NCBI GenBank assembly: GCA_032718475.1
Contig: JAUCBJ010006845.1
Span: 1-37,390 of the forward strand
Source of the DNA: Nemertoderma westbladi
Lineage: Eukaryota; Xenacoelomorpha; Nemertodermatida; Nemertodermatidae
Direction of reading: 5' to 3'
Length of the DNA stretch: 37,390 nucleotides
Part shown: piece after piece, positions 1 to 9,501 of the stretch
How positions within the stretch are numbered: position 1 is the stretch's first letter
Layout: the number at the start of each line of letters is the position of its first letter
Notes under the pieces: model-generated
Told to the model about the DNA's origin: nothing
Seen by the model: only the letters and a program-made list of their open reading frames with translations
Databases searched by the model: none
Translations under genes and position numbers: made by a program

Positions 1-508
1 AAATCAGTGAAGATTGGCAGATTAGTGTGCAGTATTGTGCAGCATTGTGTATTAGTGAGTCTGTTAAAGAAGCAATTCCTAAAGAATGCGCCATATATGT
101 GAATTATAATTAAGCCATATCGTTGTGAGTAGTTTAAGTCATAACTCTGTTTATATAGATAAAGCGCCACGTCCTAAAGGAACTGTTAATATTCCCGAAG
201 GTAAATAATATTGTCAGAGATTATATAATACTGTCAGTCGAATAATACATTAGGCTTACATAGCAATAAAATTAAACCGTTGAACCCAATCTCCCGGGAA
301 TATCCAGCGGGTGAATGGTCGCGCACGGATTGGTTTCGACTAGTGTAGTGAATCAAATACTTGTCATAGGCTAAAAAGCGATTTAATATCTAGAAGACAT
401 CTTAATTTGGCGGGTTAAACTGCCAAAGGTCTAAAAGCGCGAACAGGATATATCAGCGATATTACAACTATTTAACCCCTTGTCGCTTCCACGATCAATT
501 TACTACAG
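1..508. other. Intergenic or intronic DNA, no gene seen
   Basis: No tandem repeat, RNA gene or long reading frame is evident. If the exon proposed at 509 is real, this would be the intron before it: the sequence ends in a weak pyrimidine stretch and CAG at 506-508. The reading frame of that exon also stays open back to a TAA near 402-404, so the exon could start earlier. Confidence 0.4.
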
Positions 509-681
509 TAGAAAATAAATGTGATTTCCACTTAAACACAAGGGATAACTGGCTGCGGTATTGCTCTGCAAAACGAGTAGGAGGGTATGAATTAAAGCGA
601 TTTTTCGTGAGAAAGCGTTTAACTGAGACTGATGATAAACAGAAAGAAATAATTGCGGTGGAAGATGTACTCGTACAGTAG
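509..681 (+). CDS. Candidate 3'-terminal coding exon of an unidentified gene
   Basis: There is no usable ATG, so this was found by reading frames directly. A frame open from about 405 ends at TAG 679-681. Its last ~57 codons look protein-like, with charged stretches such as RFFVRKRLTETDDKQKE and an aromatic and basic segment containing NWLRY. The sequence TTACTACAG directly before 509 is an acceptable splice acceptor, and two AATAAA signals lie 51-65 bases after the stop. Together these fit the last exon of a + strand gene whose other exons lie outside the window. I do not recognise the protein family. A chance open frame in AT-rich DNA is the alternative; transcript data would decide. Confidence 0.4.
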
Positions 682-731
682 GTTTACTCTAAGCATGTAA
701 TGTGATGGGATAATATAATTGTTTTAATGTC

Positions 732-746
732 AATAAAAATAATAAA
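732..746 (+). terminator. Overlapping-range pair of AATAAA poly(A) signals
   Basis: AATAAA occurs at 732-737 and 741-746, about 50 bases after the TAG of the candidate terminal exon. The spacing fits a short 3' UTR. In AT-rich DNA this hexamer is common by chance, so the support comes only from its position. Confidence 0.35.
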
Positions 747-1229
747 AACATTAAAATCTATTTTTTTATATCTCAGTTTGACTGAAGGTGTAGGGCTTAA
801 GTTTACACTCACAAACACACCGTACCTACCGGTAGCCGGCTGTTGTATCAGAGTTTAACTACCAGTAGCTGACTTTACACACATACAGACATATAACAAC
901 AACGCTAAACTGTAGAACGGCAGAATGGCACCCCCTTCTAGAGTGACAGCACCCACAGCGCTTTAGCGTTACTTACTAATAATAAAATTAAATTAACTCG
1001 ACATGAGGTTCGTGAATGCAGCATTAGAGGGGCCCACCTAACAATAGGCCTACTGGACTGGTACCGGCGCTGTAGCACTCTTGTAACTGTATACTTGGAT
1101 AGAGCAAGGGCATGCAGGTTTCTTCAATTTAAGGATTAGGCTATTACACTTGAATGCTTCCAATTTTCTGTTTACAACTTTAATTGGTCTAATCTACATT
1201 ACTGTCGGCTACTACTGTTGCATAGGCAA
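747..1229. other. Non-coding stretch, nothing recognised
   Basis: No reading frame, tandem repeat or RNA gene could be supported. Short ACCGGT and TAGGCCTA palindromes occur, as elsewhere in the window. Confidence 0.4.
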
Positions 1230-1630
1230 GCCTATACAGCTATAGTTAACTTTATGCGGCCCCTTTTTCGAATGTTGACCCAAAATGGTTTACGGTACAC
1301 CTTCATTCGATTAGGCATATAGGCCTAATGACTCCTCAACTGAAAGCTGACTAGCTCACGGATACAATAGGTGTGGTTAGGTACCGGTAGCGCTATTGGT
1401 CCTATAAAATCCCCTCGCACTCTCTGTTACTAACTTTCAACATTCACTTTATGTCAGTATGTTGTATGCTATACAGTTAACCTTTAGAACTCACATTCAG
1501 GCACCCCTTCATTCAACCAGTCATAAAGGCTCCACTCGGATACAATAGGTGTGGCTCGCGGTATACCTAACTAGGCCTATATAAAATCCACCACATTCTA
1601 TGTTACTAACATTCACTCTATGTTGATGGG
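1230..1630 (+). repeat. Diverged ~178-bp tandem duplication with TATA-like boxes
   Basis: Two neighbouring copies share blocks in the same order: a TTCATTC block, CGGATACAATAGGTGTGG (1359-1376 and 1537-1554, 178 bp apart), TATAAAATCC (1403-1412 and 1580-1589, 177 bp apart), then TGTTACTAAC and an ATTCACT block. Sequence between blocks has diverged. The distance from the conserved 18-mer to the TATA-like box is constant at 43-44 bp, which could mean a duplicated promoter or part of a transposon end. No associated gene is identified. Confidence 0.6.
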
Positions 1631-1933
1631 TCTATATAAAACATAGTTAGTTTATTTACGTATTCGCTTTTTTTAAATTAGATATAAAATAGGTAGACAG
1701 ATTGATAACATTTATTAAATCAAATATAAAATAAACTTACTGCTACAGCTACTGCAGTAATATTTACAGTACAGTCAGGAACACTGGCCACAATTTACAA
1801 CCAGAATGTATCCGCAGAAAATGCTCCAAATAGTGACTGCATGGTCACTTTTCTGGTTGTAAATATGCGAATAATTTTTCGCTGAGCTTCAGTCAGAAAG
1901 TGATCGCTGTTCCTAACTATAGTACTAAGTTTT

Positions 1934-1970
<37 letters not shown>

Positions 1971-2010
1971 CTAAATTTATTACCGGTATTATTACCGTAT
2001 TATACTTTTT
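1631..2010. repeat. Non-coding stretch with a (CAA)n microsatellite
   Basis: A perfect run of ACA/CAA triplets occupies about 1938-1971. The rest is AT-rich with no gene seen. Confidence 0.7.
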
Positions 2011-2409
2011 TTATAGGCCTATATGAGGGTCCCTCAGAGGTGTTTCCTCCATTACCGGTACCTGTAAATGGTTGTTTGAGTTTATAGGCCTAACTTCTAC
2101 CGGTCTTTGCATCGGTAGATCGAAGCGAAGCGTATTATCAGCATCATTCTCCCAATTCTCCGAATTTTCACTAGAGCATGTGCATGGTTGTATCCTTATA
2201 TTTAGTGTGAAATCTTTAGAAATTTCAACCTTTGTTGGTAATAAAGGTACTCCATTTCCTACAGAAGTAAAGCCGATTTCAAATTTTTGGTTTATGTAAC
2301 GCAACTCCATCTCGGCAATATTGGATGACGAGAGATATGTTTCGCTTGATTCCAAATCAATTTTGATACTACTTTTCATCGCTTGGTTGTTAAAAAAGGC
2401 AAATGTCAT
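2011..2409 (-). CDS. Hypothetical protein, 132 codons
   Basis: An uninterrupted 132-codon frame runs from an ATG at 2407-2409 to a TAA at the 2011 end. The product is acidic and serine-rich with a C-C motif (QPCTCSSENSENWE) and no visible signal peptide or membrane segment. Residue composition looks more like protein than translated AT-rich spacer, but no domain is recognised. A second ATG (MKSSIK) lies 10 codons in and may be the true start. It could be a complete small gene, an exon, or a chance ORF. No neighbour helps to assign it. Confidence 0.3.
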   Translation of the reverse strand: MTFAFFNNQAMKSSIKIDLESSETYLSSSNIAEMELRYINQKFEIGFTSVGNGVPLLPTKVEISKDFTLNIRIQPCTCSSENSENWENDADNTLRFDLPMQRPVEVRPINSNNHLQVPVMEETPLRDPHIGL

Positions 2410-3621
2410 CTTCGAGGTAAGTTGTCGTCGTAACTACCGGTAAGAATATCTTAAAATTAAATAAGCCTACTGGTATTTTTCTTCTTCTTTTGTTTAACAA
2501 AATTATAGTTCACTGTTAGAAAAATTGAGTTTATATATATTTTTGTAGAGGGTCGCAGATGTTTAGATTACAAAATTATCATAGTTAACAAAATGCACAA
2601 CATAAACCTTTCCCATGTGGATTAGTTAGCGATATATGCTCTGTTCATTGTTCTATTCTGAATGTAGGGAGATGCATAGCTGATGTTTTAATAATATGTA
2701 CCAGTATACAGACTAGTAACAGATAGGAGGGCATCGTCTTTGACTATGAATACCATCACATAGCCCTAATCTTTTCTCACCGAGCTTAGCGTTGCCTGCT
2801 GCACACACGCACACTCATAAGTAACAGATGCGCTATTGTAGCTCACTCGTGAGCAGCGATGCTTAGTTAGCTAGCTAGCTAGCTACTGCCGCTGAGTATA
2901 CTATGCCTACTTGAGTGTTACAAGCAATCGCTCTACTGAAGTTAGTTAGTTAGTTAGTTAATTTCCCCCCAACTAGTTGTTGATTTTAAAAAAATATTCA
3001 TAAATTTTTTTCCAACCAAATTTAATATATATTTTACAGTAAAAATCTCCACCACCAAACAGCAACAACAACAACAATAAATTTCACTCGTACTAATTAT
3101 ATTTTACATCAAAAACCCTCGCACCAAATAATAATAAATTATTAACCAGTTTGTTGAATATAGGATAATATATATGAAATTTAAACGGGGAACACATTAA
3201 TGTACATTTACCAGTGTAGAAGCAGCAAACAACAACAATATTATTTATTCTGACTTTACAGTTATTGAATATTTCGGGCTCGTATGAAATTTCTAGTTTA
3301 ACATTATCAAATATAACATAAAACCCGATATTGTTTATAAGTAACCTATAAATTATGGTATCGATACTAAAAATATAAGTACACAAATTGATTGATTTAA
3401 AAATCAAATTAATGTTTGTTTTTTCGAATATATGCTTTTTCACTTTATTAAAATTATATTTTCTACCGAGAATTGTTATTCATCCATTTGTAAACATTAA
3501 TATGGTTGCACCAAATACCTTATATATAAACTGATTAGGTTTGAGTACAATTTTACCAGTCAATTGATTTTTTAATTCTTTTAAATTAAGTCCATAAATG
3601 ATCTGCTTACAACTTATATTT
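2410..3621. other. AT-rich region beyond the polymerase remnant
   Basis: It contains (GTTA/GCTA)n microsatellites at 2864-2885 and 2941-2960 and a short CAA run near 3062-3077. Two - strand ORFs (3093-3443, 116 codons; 3480-3674, 64 codons) are hydrophobic or lysine/isoleucine-rich. The second overlaps the polymerase 3' end and may be a remnant of the same mobile element. Neither matches a family I recognise, and no clear terminal inverted repeat was found. Confidence 0.4.
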
Positions 3622-5427
3622 TTATTTACTATTTGATAATTCATCATCAACACCATCGTCTTTTGGTTCTTCATAAATTGGTATATTTGATATTTTTATA
3701 GGTTTTTTGAGGTTTGTTTTATAGTGCCCCCAAGGAAGTGATTGATTTTTATTAACCCAATAAAGTTTATCATCAAAGCTACTGAGTGCAAATTTATTTT
3801 GCTTTAAGGTATAAATACGATGTAATTTAGATTGAAATCTGTGTATGTTTTTTTTTATTTCTTCATTTGAGTTATATGCTTTTAAATATTCTTCATGTGT
3901 AATATTTGTTTCCACAACAGCTCTTGTAATACCTTTTGCTCTACGAATATTTTTGTTATTCCATTCCAAAATTGAATATAATTTTGGTCTTAAAAATACT
4001 GCTTGTTTAATTTCACGTGAAGCTAGTTCATCTTTACAGTAATAAAGTCTCGATTTATTTTTATCACTGTAGAGAGGGTGATCCTTAGGGTAATTGGATG
4101 TATCTAAAATATTATTTTTAATTAATGCTTTTAAAAAATTATTCTGCGATGTATTATAGTAACAACCTATTAAAGAGTCTGTATCTGATGCAGCAATTTC
4201 AATACGACAGTTTAATTCTTTCTCAATAGGTAGCAATTTATTGTAGAACAGCTCATACATATCCAATTTAGCCAAGTCCAATACAGTGCTACCAATAAAT
4301 ATAGGCTTATCGAGAGTTACAGAGTCTTTCACTAATAAATGTCCCGATAATGTATTATTGTATATTATAAATTGTTCATGATTAATACGATTTACCAATT
4401 GGTCGCATTTATCATTGCTATTTGCGATACGAAAGTTACATCGATCTCTTATCTTTTCTATTGATTTACCAAATAACGAATTATTAAGCAATTTCGCGAC
4501 AGCTGTTTCAATGTAACTTTTTGCTAGTCGCCTTTGATTAATATTAAAATCTATGTAATTTTTAAATACAAATTCTTGTTGAAAAGAATATAATTTATGT
4601 AGTTTAGTAACAATTAATCCATGTTTTATATAAAATTTTAACAGTTTCAAATGTAAATGATAAAATTCTTTATCAAATTGCGTCAGCAAGAGTTTTGGTA
4701 TAGGCATCTTATATTTACGGGAGGTACCTCTTTGTATCGATAAGTTATTAAATTGTTCCCTCATATAAGGTGAAAGCATTGATTCATTTATACTTAAATG
4801 CTCTGGAGCTAACGGTAATTGTAATGTTTGATCGTGAATAGCTTTGGGATAATTTAAATCACATATTAAAAAATATCCAGTAGATCCATCAATGTCTAAA
4901 TCTTCCAAGTACTCGATTAGTTTTTCTGGAATTGCATTCTCTAAATGTTTAATACTTACTTCTTTGAATTGTGAGGTGGGTAGTTTTTTACTTAAATTCC
5001 CAGAATATAAAGAGTTGAAATCAATATTAAAAATATGGCATTCTTCCTTAGTAGAATCATATGTACTTGTTCCTGGTATATTTGATTCTATATAATGCTT
5101 TCGACAAAATGAAACACCACCCCTAATTGATTTTTCAAAATCTCTATATGTCTGATAATCCTTTATTAATTCTATTTTACATTTATTATATTTTAGTGCG
5201 CAATCATAGGTAAATGACGCGATACTACAGTAAAAAACCGCTTCTAAATTGTAATTTTGTTTACAAACATTCCTAAAATTCTCAAATATATCAGCAAGCA
5301 AACAAACATCGAGTTTTAAATAGGCTAAAAGATAATCTTTGAGATTCACACAGTCGAATTCTACCCATAATAATTCCGCAAACCTATAATCTTCAATTGT
5401 GCATGTTTTTTGACTTAAGTTACTAAA
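3622..5427 (-). pseudogene. Polinton-type protein-primed DNA polymerase B, C-terminal part
   Basis: This part carries the end of the 3'-5' exonuclease and the polymerase palm of a protein-primed family B DNA polymerase (DNA_pol_B_2). In order: ExoIII-like YLKLDVCLLADIF; motif A as DFNSLYSGNLSKKLP; motif B as KLLNNSLFGK; motif C as ASDTDSLIG; and the KxY-type LRPKLYSI. The typical ending around LPWGHYKT is present, followed by ~30 extra residues. The polymerase frame begins at about 5424, right after the tail of an inserted LINE, so the 575-codon ORF is the 3' remnant of a split gene. Such polymerases replicate Polinton/Maverick elements and related animal dsDNA viruses. No capsid, ATPase or integrase gene is visible here, so which of these it came from stays open. 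Confidence 0.9.
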
Positions 5428-5430
5428 AAA

Positions 5431-8400
5431 ATTATTTATTTTTATTTATTTAATTTAATTTCGTACACCAAATATACAGATGGGTACACAAAGCACAATA
5501 GGTTAATAATACAAGCACTATTATAAAATAATATGATATGTCTAAGTACTGCAGATCTAAGAAGGTAATTAATTATGATGAGGATACACTATTTAAAATA
5601 TTACTCAATTCCTGGCGGGTAAAGCCATCTACAATACCTCCGTTGTTTAGGCACCAAATAATTTCCCTACAAAAATTAACTCGCCACTTATCTGCGTTCA
5701 GTAACGGTACATAAGTAAGATTAGATACCGCACGAGATGTCAGCAATTCAAGATTAAATATGTTACACATGTTTCCTATTTCTCGTAAATTTCTCCCAGA
5801 CCGGGTACGACAATCAACTAAACATATATTAGCAAGAAAACGAATGCACATTTTGTTAGACCTACGTAATGATAAACAAAATGAAACGAAGCGAGAGTAA
5901 AGCATAATACACGGGTGTTTAAACTGCACTAGGTTTTCAACAATATATCGATGAGAATTAAATGGTAATCCAAAAATCATTCTAACATTTACATTCCAGG
6001 TGCTAAAAATTCTTATACATGTTGGCGAAAGAAGGTTCCACAGGTTACTACCGTAGAAACTAGTGCAATAACTACGTTGTACATTGCAAAGCACAAACGG
6101 GTCCGAAAAATATAGTTCCTGCCTTAAGGCATTCAATTTGCCTATAAACTGCCCTCGTTTACGCACGATATCAGATTCCATTGAGTTTTTAAAGTCAAGA
6201 AGGTTACCGAGATGCAGCGCCTCCTTAACCCATGGAAGAGGCGAACCGTTCAACTTAATTGTCGCTAAAGGCTTAACCCAGACCCGCCCGAAAGCTATAC
6301 ACTTTGACTTGGACTTGTCCGGATTCGGATTCGTGCTGAATATTAACTTGTTTTCCGATGCAAACTCTTCGCACAATTTAACCATATGCTGAAGGCCTAA
6401 GATGGACGGACATAGCAAAAATAGGTCATCGGCATAACCAACCGCCCCAAAATATACAGACCCCACGAAGCAACCTACTTTGGAATTTCTTAATTTCCTA
6501 AACAGCTTATCAAGTAAGATACAGAATAAGATTGGCGAGGCAACAGACCCTTGGCGTACCCCATTGGACGATGTAAAAGACTCAGAATGCGTATTATTCC
6601 ATCGCACTACACAAGATTGATTATTGTAGATAAATAACAGAGACCGGATGTAAAACGGAGAAAACCCCTTCTTTAAGAGCTCAAGGAACAGCTTGCACCA
6701 TTCCACCATATCAAATGCTTTAGAAAGATCAAGCAAACAGCCAAACACTGGAGTTGCATTTCTGGAATAGAAACTAATTACCTCAGTTGCAGCCCAAGTA
6801 CACTGAGTGGTACTAGATCCCCGTTGAAACCCAAACTGTAACTCATCTAATTTTAAACAATCAGCCTGTGCGAGTAGCATCACCCATTCAAACAATTTAA
6901 TCAGGAGAGACGACAAAGCGATGGCCCTATAATTTCCGGATACTGTATCATCGCCCAACTTATCCTTGATCAATGGAATGATAACACAATTCAAAAGAAA
7001 TTGCGGAACGAATCCGTGAGTCAAAAAGGAATTAAATAGATTACTGAGATGAAAACAAAGTTCAGGAGGACCATGGATTAGACAGTCAGAATCAAAGCAA
7101 AAAGTCACATCTGTTTTAGAACTTTTAAGTCTGTGGAGACCCTCAGCAACTAAATCCGGAGAAACCCGAGGAACATCGTCCAGAGTACAATTTACCAACT
7201 TGGCATCAATTAGTGCCTTCAATGCTTCTAAATCTGAATTGTATGGCTGATTATACAAAGATGAATAGATTCCCGCAAATCGATCGGCGATAGACTGCGG
7301 GTCTGTACAACCATCGATCGATGAACTAACATTATTCGATGAGAAACGGAGATTCCTTATTTCCTTAAAGATGTCAGTATTATTCAACAAGCAGGCCTCA
7401 ATTAATTTATCCCTTCGCACATTATCAGCTGAGCGTTTCACCCGGCGAACAGCATATTTATACTGAGCGCGAGAGACCCTTCGCATATGATATAAGTGGC
7501 TATTTTGTGATACATTTGGGCAACCCGCCGAGACCCACAAGGAATGCCAAAACATAGCATCATCTCTGAACGGTTTCACCCGTTCAGACCACCCGGGGAT
7601 AATAGGATGATTAAAGGGGGATCCCCTACTTCCATTACTACGATGTAAAATATTACTGCTACACTGGTCAATAGCTTCCAATATATCTAAGGCATATTTC
7701 TCAGTAGATAACAAATGTTCTGGAACATTACAAAAAATATTATTACACTGAGTACACATAGGCAGCGGTTCTGCTAATGAATTCAATCTGATAGTTAATT
7801 GGTTAATAAATTCACGTTGCTGATCATTAGTGGAACGTTTAAATTTTACATTACCTTCACCTATATTACTACCATTATCATTATCATTGCTATCGCATTG
7901 CACATTTGAAACATTTACTTTAAACTTAAGAAAAATTGGGGAATGAAATGACAAATTGACACCAGTATGAATAACACCTGAATCAAAAATATTTTCACAA
8001 AATTGTGAATTACTGAAAAAATGATCCAACGTTGAATGAAATGCTGACTTCTCTCTAAAACATGTATATGTATAGTCAACTGGGTAAGAATCCCAAAGGC
8101 GATCGAATTGAAATTCTTGTATCATTTGATTAATTAAACTACAGTGCATCGTAGTGCGGCAGAAGTCAGCATTAAAATCCCCTGTGAGCAGAATATTGCA
8201 CTGATTAACTGATAAAATAATATCTTTAATATCGTTTATTGTCGTAAGTAAATCGTCGCTGATATTATTATCACGCGAGTCAACCGGAAAATAAGAATTG
8301 ATAATAACCAATGGTTTATCATTTGGTAAATGTAAACGTATTGCTTGTAAACGCGTATTCTTCACATTTATTCTAGAAATGTATTTAGATAATTTATTTC

Positions 8401-8655
8401 GAAAAATATAACATAATCCACCTGATGGCCTGCCTGCACGGATTTCATTCACGGGATAAGTTGCAGGCTGTATTATGCACTGATAGTCGCTAAAAGCTGA
8501 TTTTATTATATAACTATTCTCTCTTAGCACAAAGTGTTCTTGCAAACAGACTATGTCACTCCCTAATAATAACATATTTATAAATTCCCGTTTATCCGGC
8601 GACAAACCAGTGCTATTGTAGGATGAAATACAAAAACTATTGTTAACAATAGACG
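5431..8655 (-). mobile_element. Non-LTR retrotransposon inserted in the polymerase gene
   Basis: The element lies in the same orientation as the polymerase and encodes an EEP endonuclease followed by reverse transcriptase. Its 3' end (low coordinates) has a short UTR with two GTAC-containing TTTG/GTGTAC blocks and ends in an AAATAAATAA-type tail around 5431-5470, typical of CR1/L2-like LINEs. Polymerase codons stop near 8655 and resume near 5424, so the insertion removed few if any host codons. No ORF1 is present: the reading frame starts exactly at the endonuclease, which suggests 5' truncation. A clear target-site duplication was not found by eye. Confidence 0.8.
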
Positions 8656-8761
8656 GCAAACCAGTATCATTAAATTTATTTATATCTGTCAAGTACTCGT
8701 ATGGAAATACTCCTTTCCGTTTAATTGTTGAGTTATCCAAGTTTGGATAAAAATATTTCAT
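5573..8761 (-). CDS. EEP endonuclease-reverse transcriptase ORF with polymerase N-terminus
   Basis: This is one uninterrupted frame of 1062 codons. The first ~40 residues, including GVFPYEYLTDINKFND, belong to the interrupted DNA polymerase (the region before ExoIII); the rest is LINE. The endonuclease starts near residue 43 (SSYNSTGLSP, then CLQEH, GDFNAD and STLDHFFSN). The usual SDH of the last EEP motif reads SFH. The reverse transcriptase follows with GNYRAIALSS, FGFQRGSST, DLSKAFDMV, GVRQGSVASP and the catalytic YADD, then a C-terminal region without a recognised domain. The intact frame suggests a fairly recent insertion. The annotated ATG is probably only an internal polymerase methionine, so the chimeric protein itself is hypothetical. 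Confidence 0.85.
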   Translation of the reverse strand: MKYFYPNLDNSTIKRKGVFPYEYLTDINKFNDTGLPSIVNNSFCISSYNSTGLSPDKREFINMLLLGSDIVCLQEHFVLRENSYIIKSAFSDYQCIIQPATYPVNEIRAGRPSGGLCYIFRNKLSKYISRINVKNTRLQAIRLHLPNDKPLVIINSYFPVDSRDNNISDDLLTTINDIKDIILSVNQCNILLTGDFNADFCRTTMHCSLINQMIQEFQFDRLWDSYPVDYTYTCFREKSAFHSTLDHFFSNSQFCENIFDSGVIHTGVNLSFHSPIFLKFKVNVSNVQCDSNDNDNGSNIGEGNVKFKRSTNDQQREFINQLTIRLNSLAEPLPMCTQCNNIFCNVPEHLLSTEKYALDILEAIDQCSSNILHRSNGSRGSPFNHPIIPGWSERVKPFRDDAMFWHSLWVSAGCPNVSQNSHLYHMRRVSRAQYKYAVRRVKRSADNVRRDKLIEACLLNNTDIFKEIRNLRFSSNNVSSSIDGCTDPQSIADRFAGIYSSLYNQPYNSDLEALKALIDAKLVNCTLDDVPRVSPDLVAEGLHRLKSSKTDVTFCFDSDCLIHGPPELCFHLSNLFNSFLTHGFVPQFLLNCVIIPLIKDKLGDDTVSGNYRAIALSSLLIKLFEWVMLLAQADCLKLDELQFGFQRGSSTTQCTWAATEVISFYSRNATPVFGCLLDLSKAFDMVEWCKLFLELLKKGFSPFYIRSLLFIYNNQSCVVRWNNTHSESFTSSNGVRQGSVASPILFCILLDKLFRKLRNSKVGCFVGSVYFGAVGYADDLFLLCPSILGLQHMVKLCEEFASENKLIFSTNPNPDKSKSKCIAFGRVWVKPLATIKLNGSPLPWVKEALHLGNLLDFKNSMESDIVRKRGQFIGKLNALRQELYFSDPFVLCNVQRSYCTSFYGSNLWNLLSPTCIRIFSTWNVNVRMIFGLPFNSHRYIVENLVQFKHPCIMLYSRFVSFCLSLRRSNKMCIRFLANICLVDCRTRSGRNLREIGNMCNIFNLELLTSRAVSNLTYVPLLNADKWRVNFCREIIWCLNNGGIVDGFTRQELSNILNSVSSS

Positions 8762-9484
8762 TTCTTGTAGAGTAATAGGTAAAATTGAGCTTATATCATG
8801 ACTCGCTACATCCTTTGTTGAACACTCAACTAAATTACTTAAAGAAAAGCTTAAAAATTGATATGTGTCTAAGAAACGTAACTCAATTTTTTTAGAAGTG
8901 TTTTTAATTGGGATAAATGCACTCAGTGAAATATATCATTCTGTATTTCTCGGTATAACCTTTATATCCCAATCTGTGTATTTCTTATCTCTAAATCCGG
9001 TTTGTAATATACAATGTATATCATAATTACTGGAATTGTGCCCGCAAAGTACATACAGGTATCGTTTCAATGATAAACTTCGGTTACAACTATTACAGGC
9101 TGCCGCAATATATTTACCTGTAATATGTGAATGATGTCTGTTTTTCCCTACATTATTATTTAAAGTAACATTACAATAGAAACAAAATTTTGCTTGTTCA
9201 AAATTTACAAAATCAATATTAGTAAATGAAATAGTTTTATGAGTGTATATTTCTGACCAACAACATAATTCAGTTAAATCAGTATATAATGAATCTAAGA
9301 AATCTTGAATACAATTATTATTATTTGACTTTACGAATGTTTTCAAATGACATTTTGGAGCATCAAGTAATTCACTATTGGGAACAATTAAATAACTCAC
9401 AGCACACGGTATATGCTCCTGTATAAATTGATTATTAACTGTGGGTTGTAAGATACATTCTATATCAAAGTAGGTGACAAACAA
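8656..9484 (-). pseudogene. Polymerase B middle part: ExoI, HNH-like zinc insert, ExoII
   Basis: Seen in order: ExoI as VTYFDIEC; a two-CxxC insert (CFYC...HHSHITGKYIAAACNSC) resembling the endonuclease VII-like insert common in animal Polinton/adintovirus polymerases; and ExoII as CGHNSSNYDIHCIL. An in-frame TGA at 8936-8938 interrupts the gene. The same frame then runs on with polymerase-like sequence (IELRFLDTYQFL) through 8761 until the LINE begins near 8655. One nonsense change plus the LINE insertion therefore inactivate it. The boundary with the preceding N-terminal part is displaced by one base near 9490. Confidence 0.85.
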
Positions 9485-9501
9485 TGGAGATAAGGTTCTA
9501 T

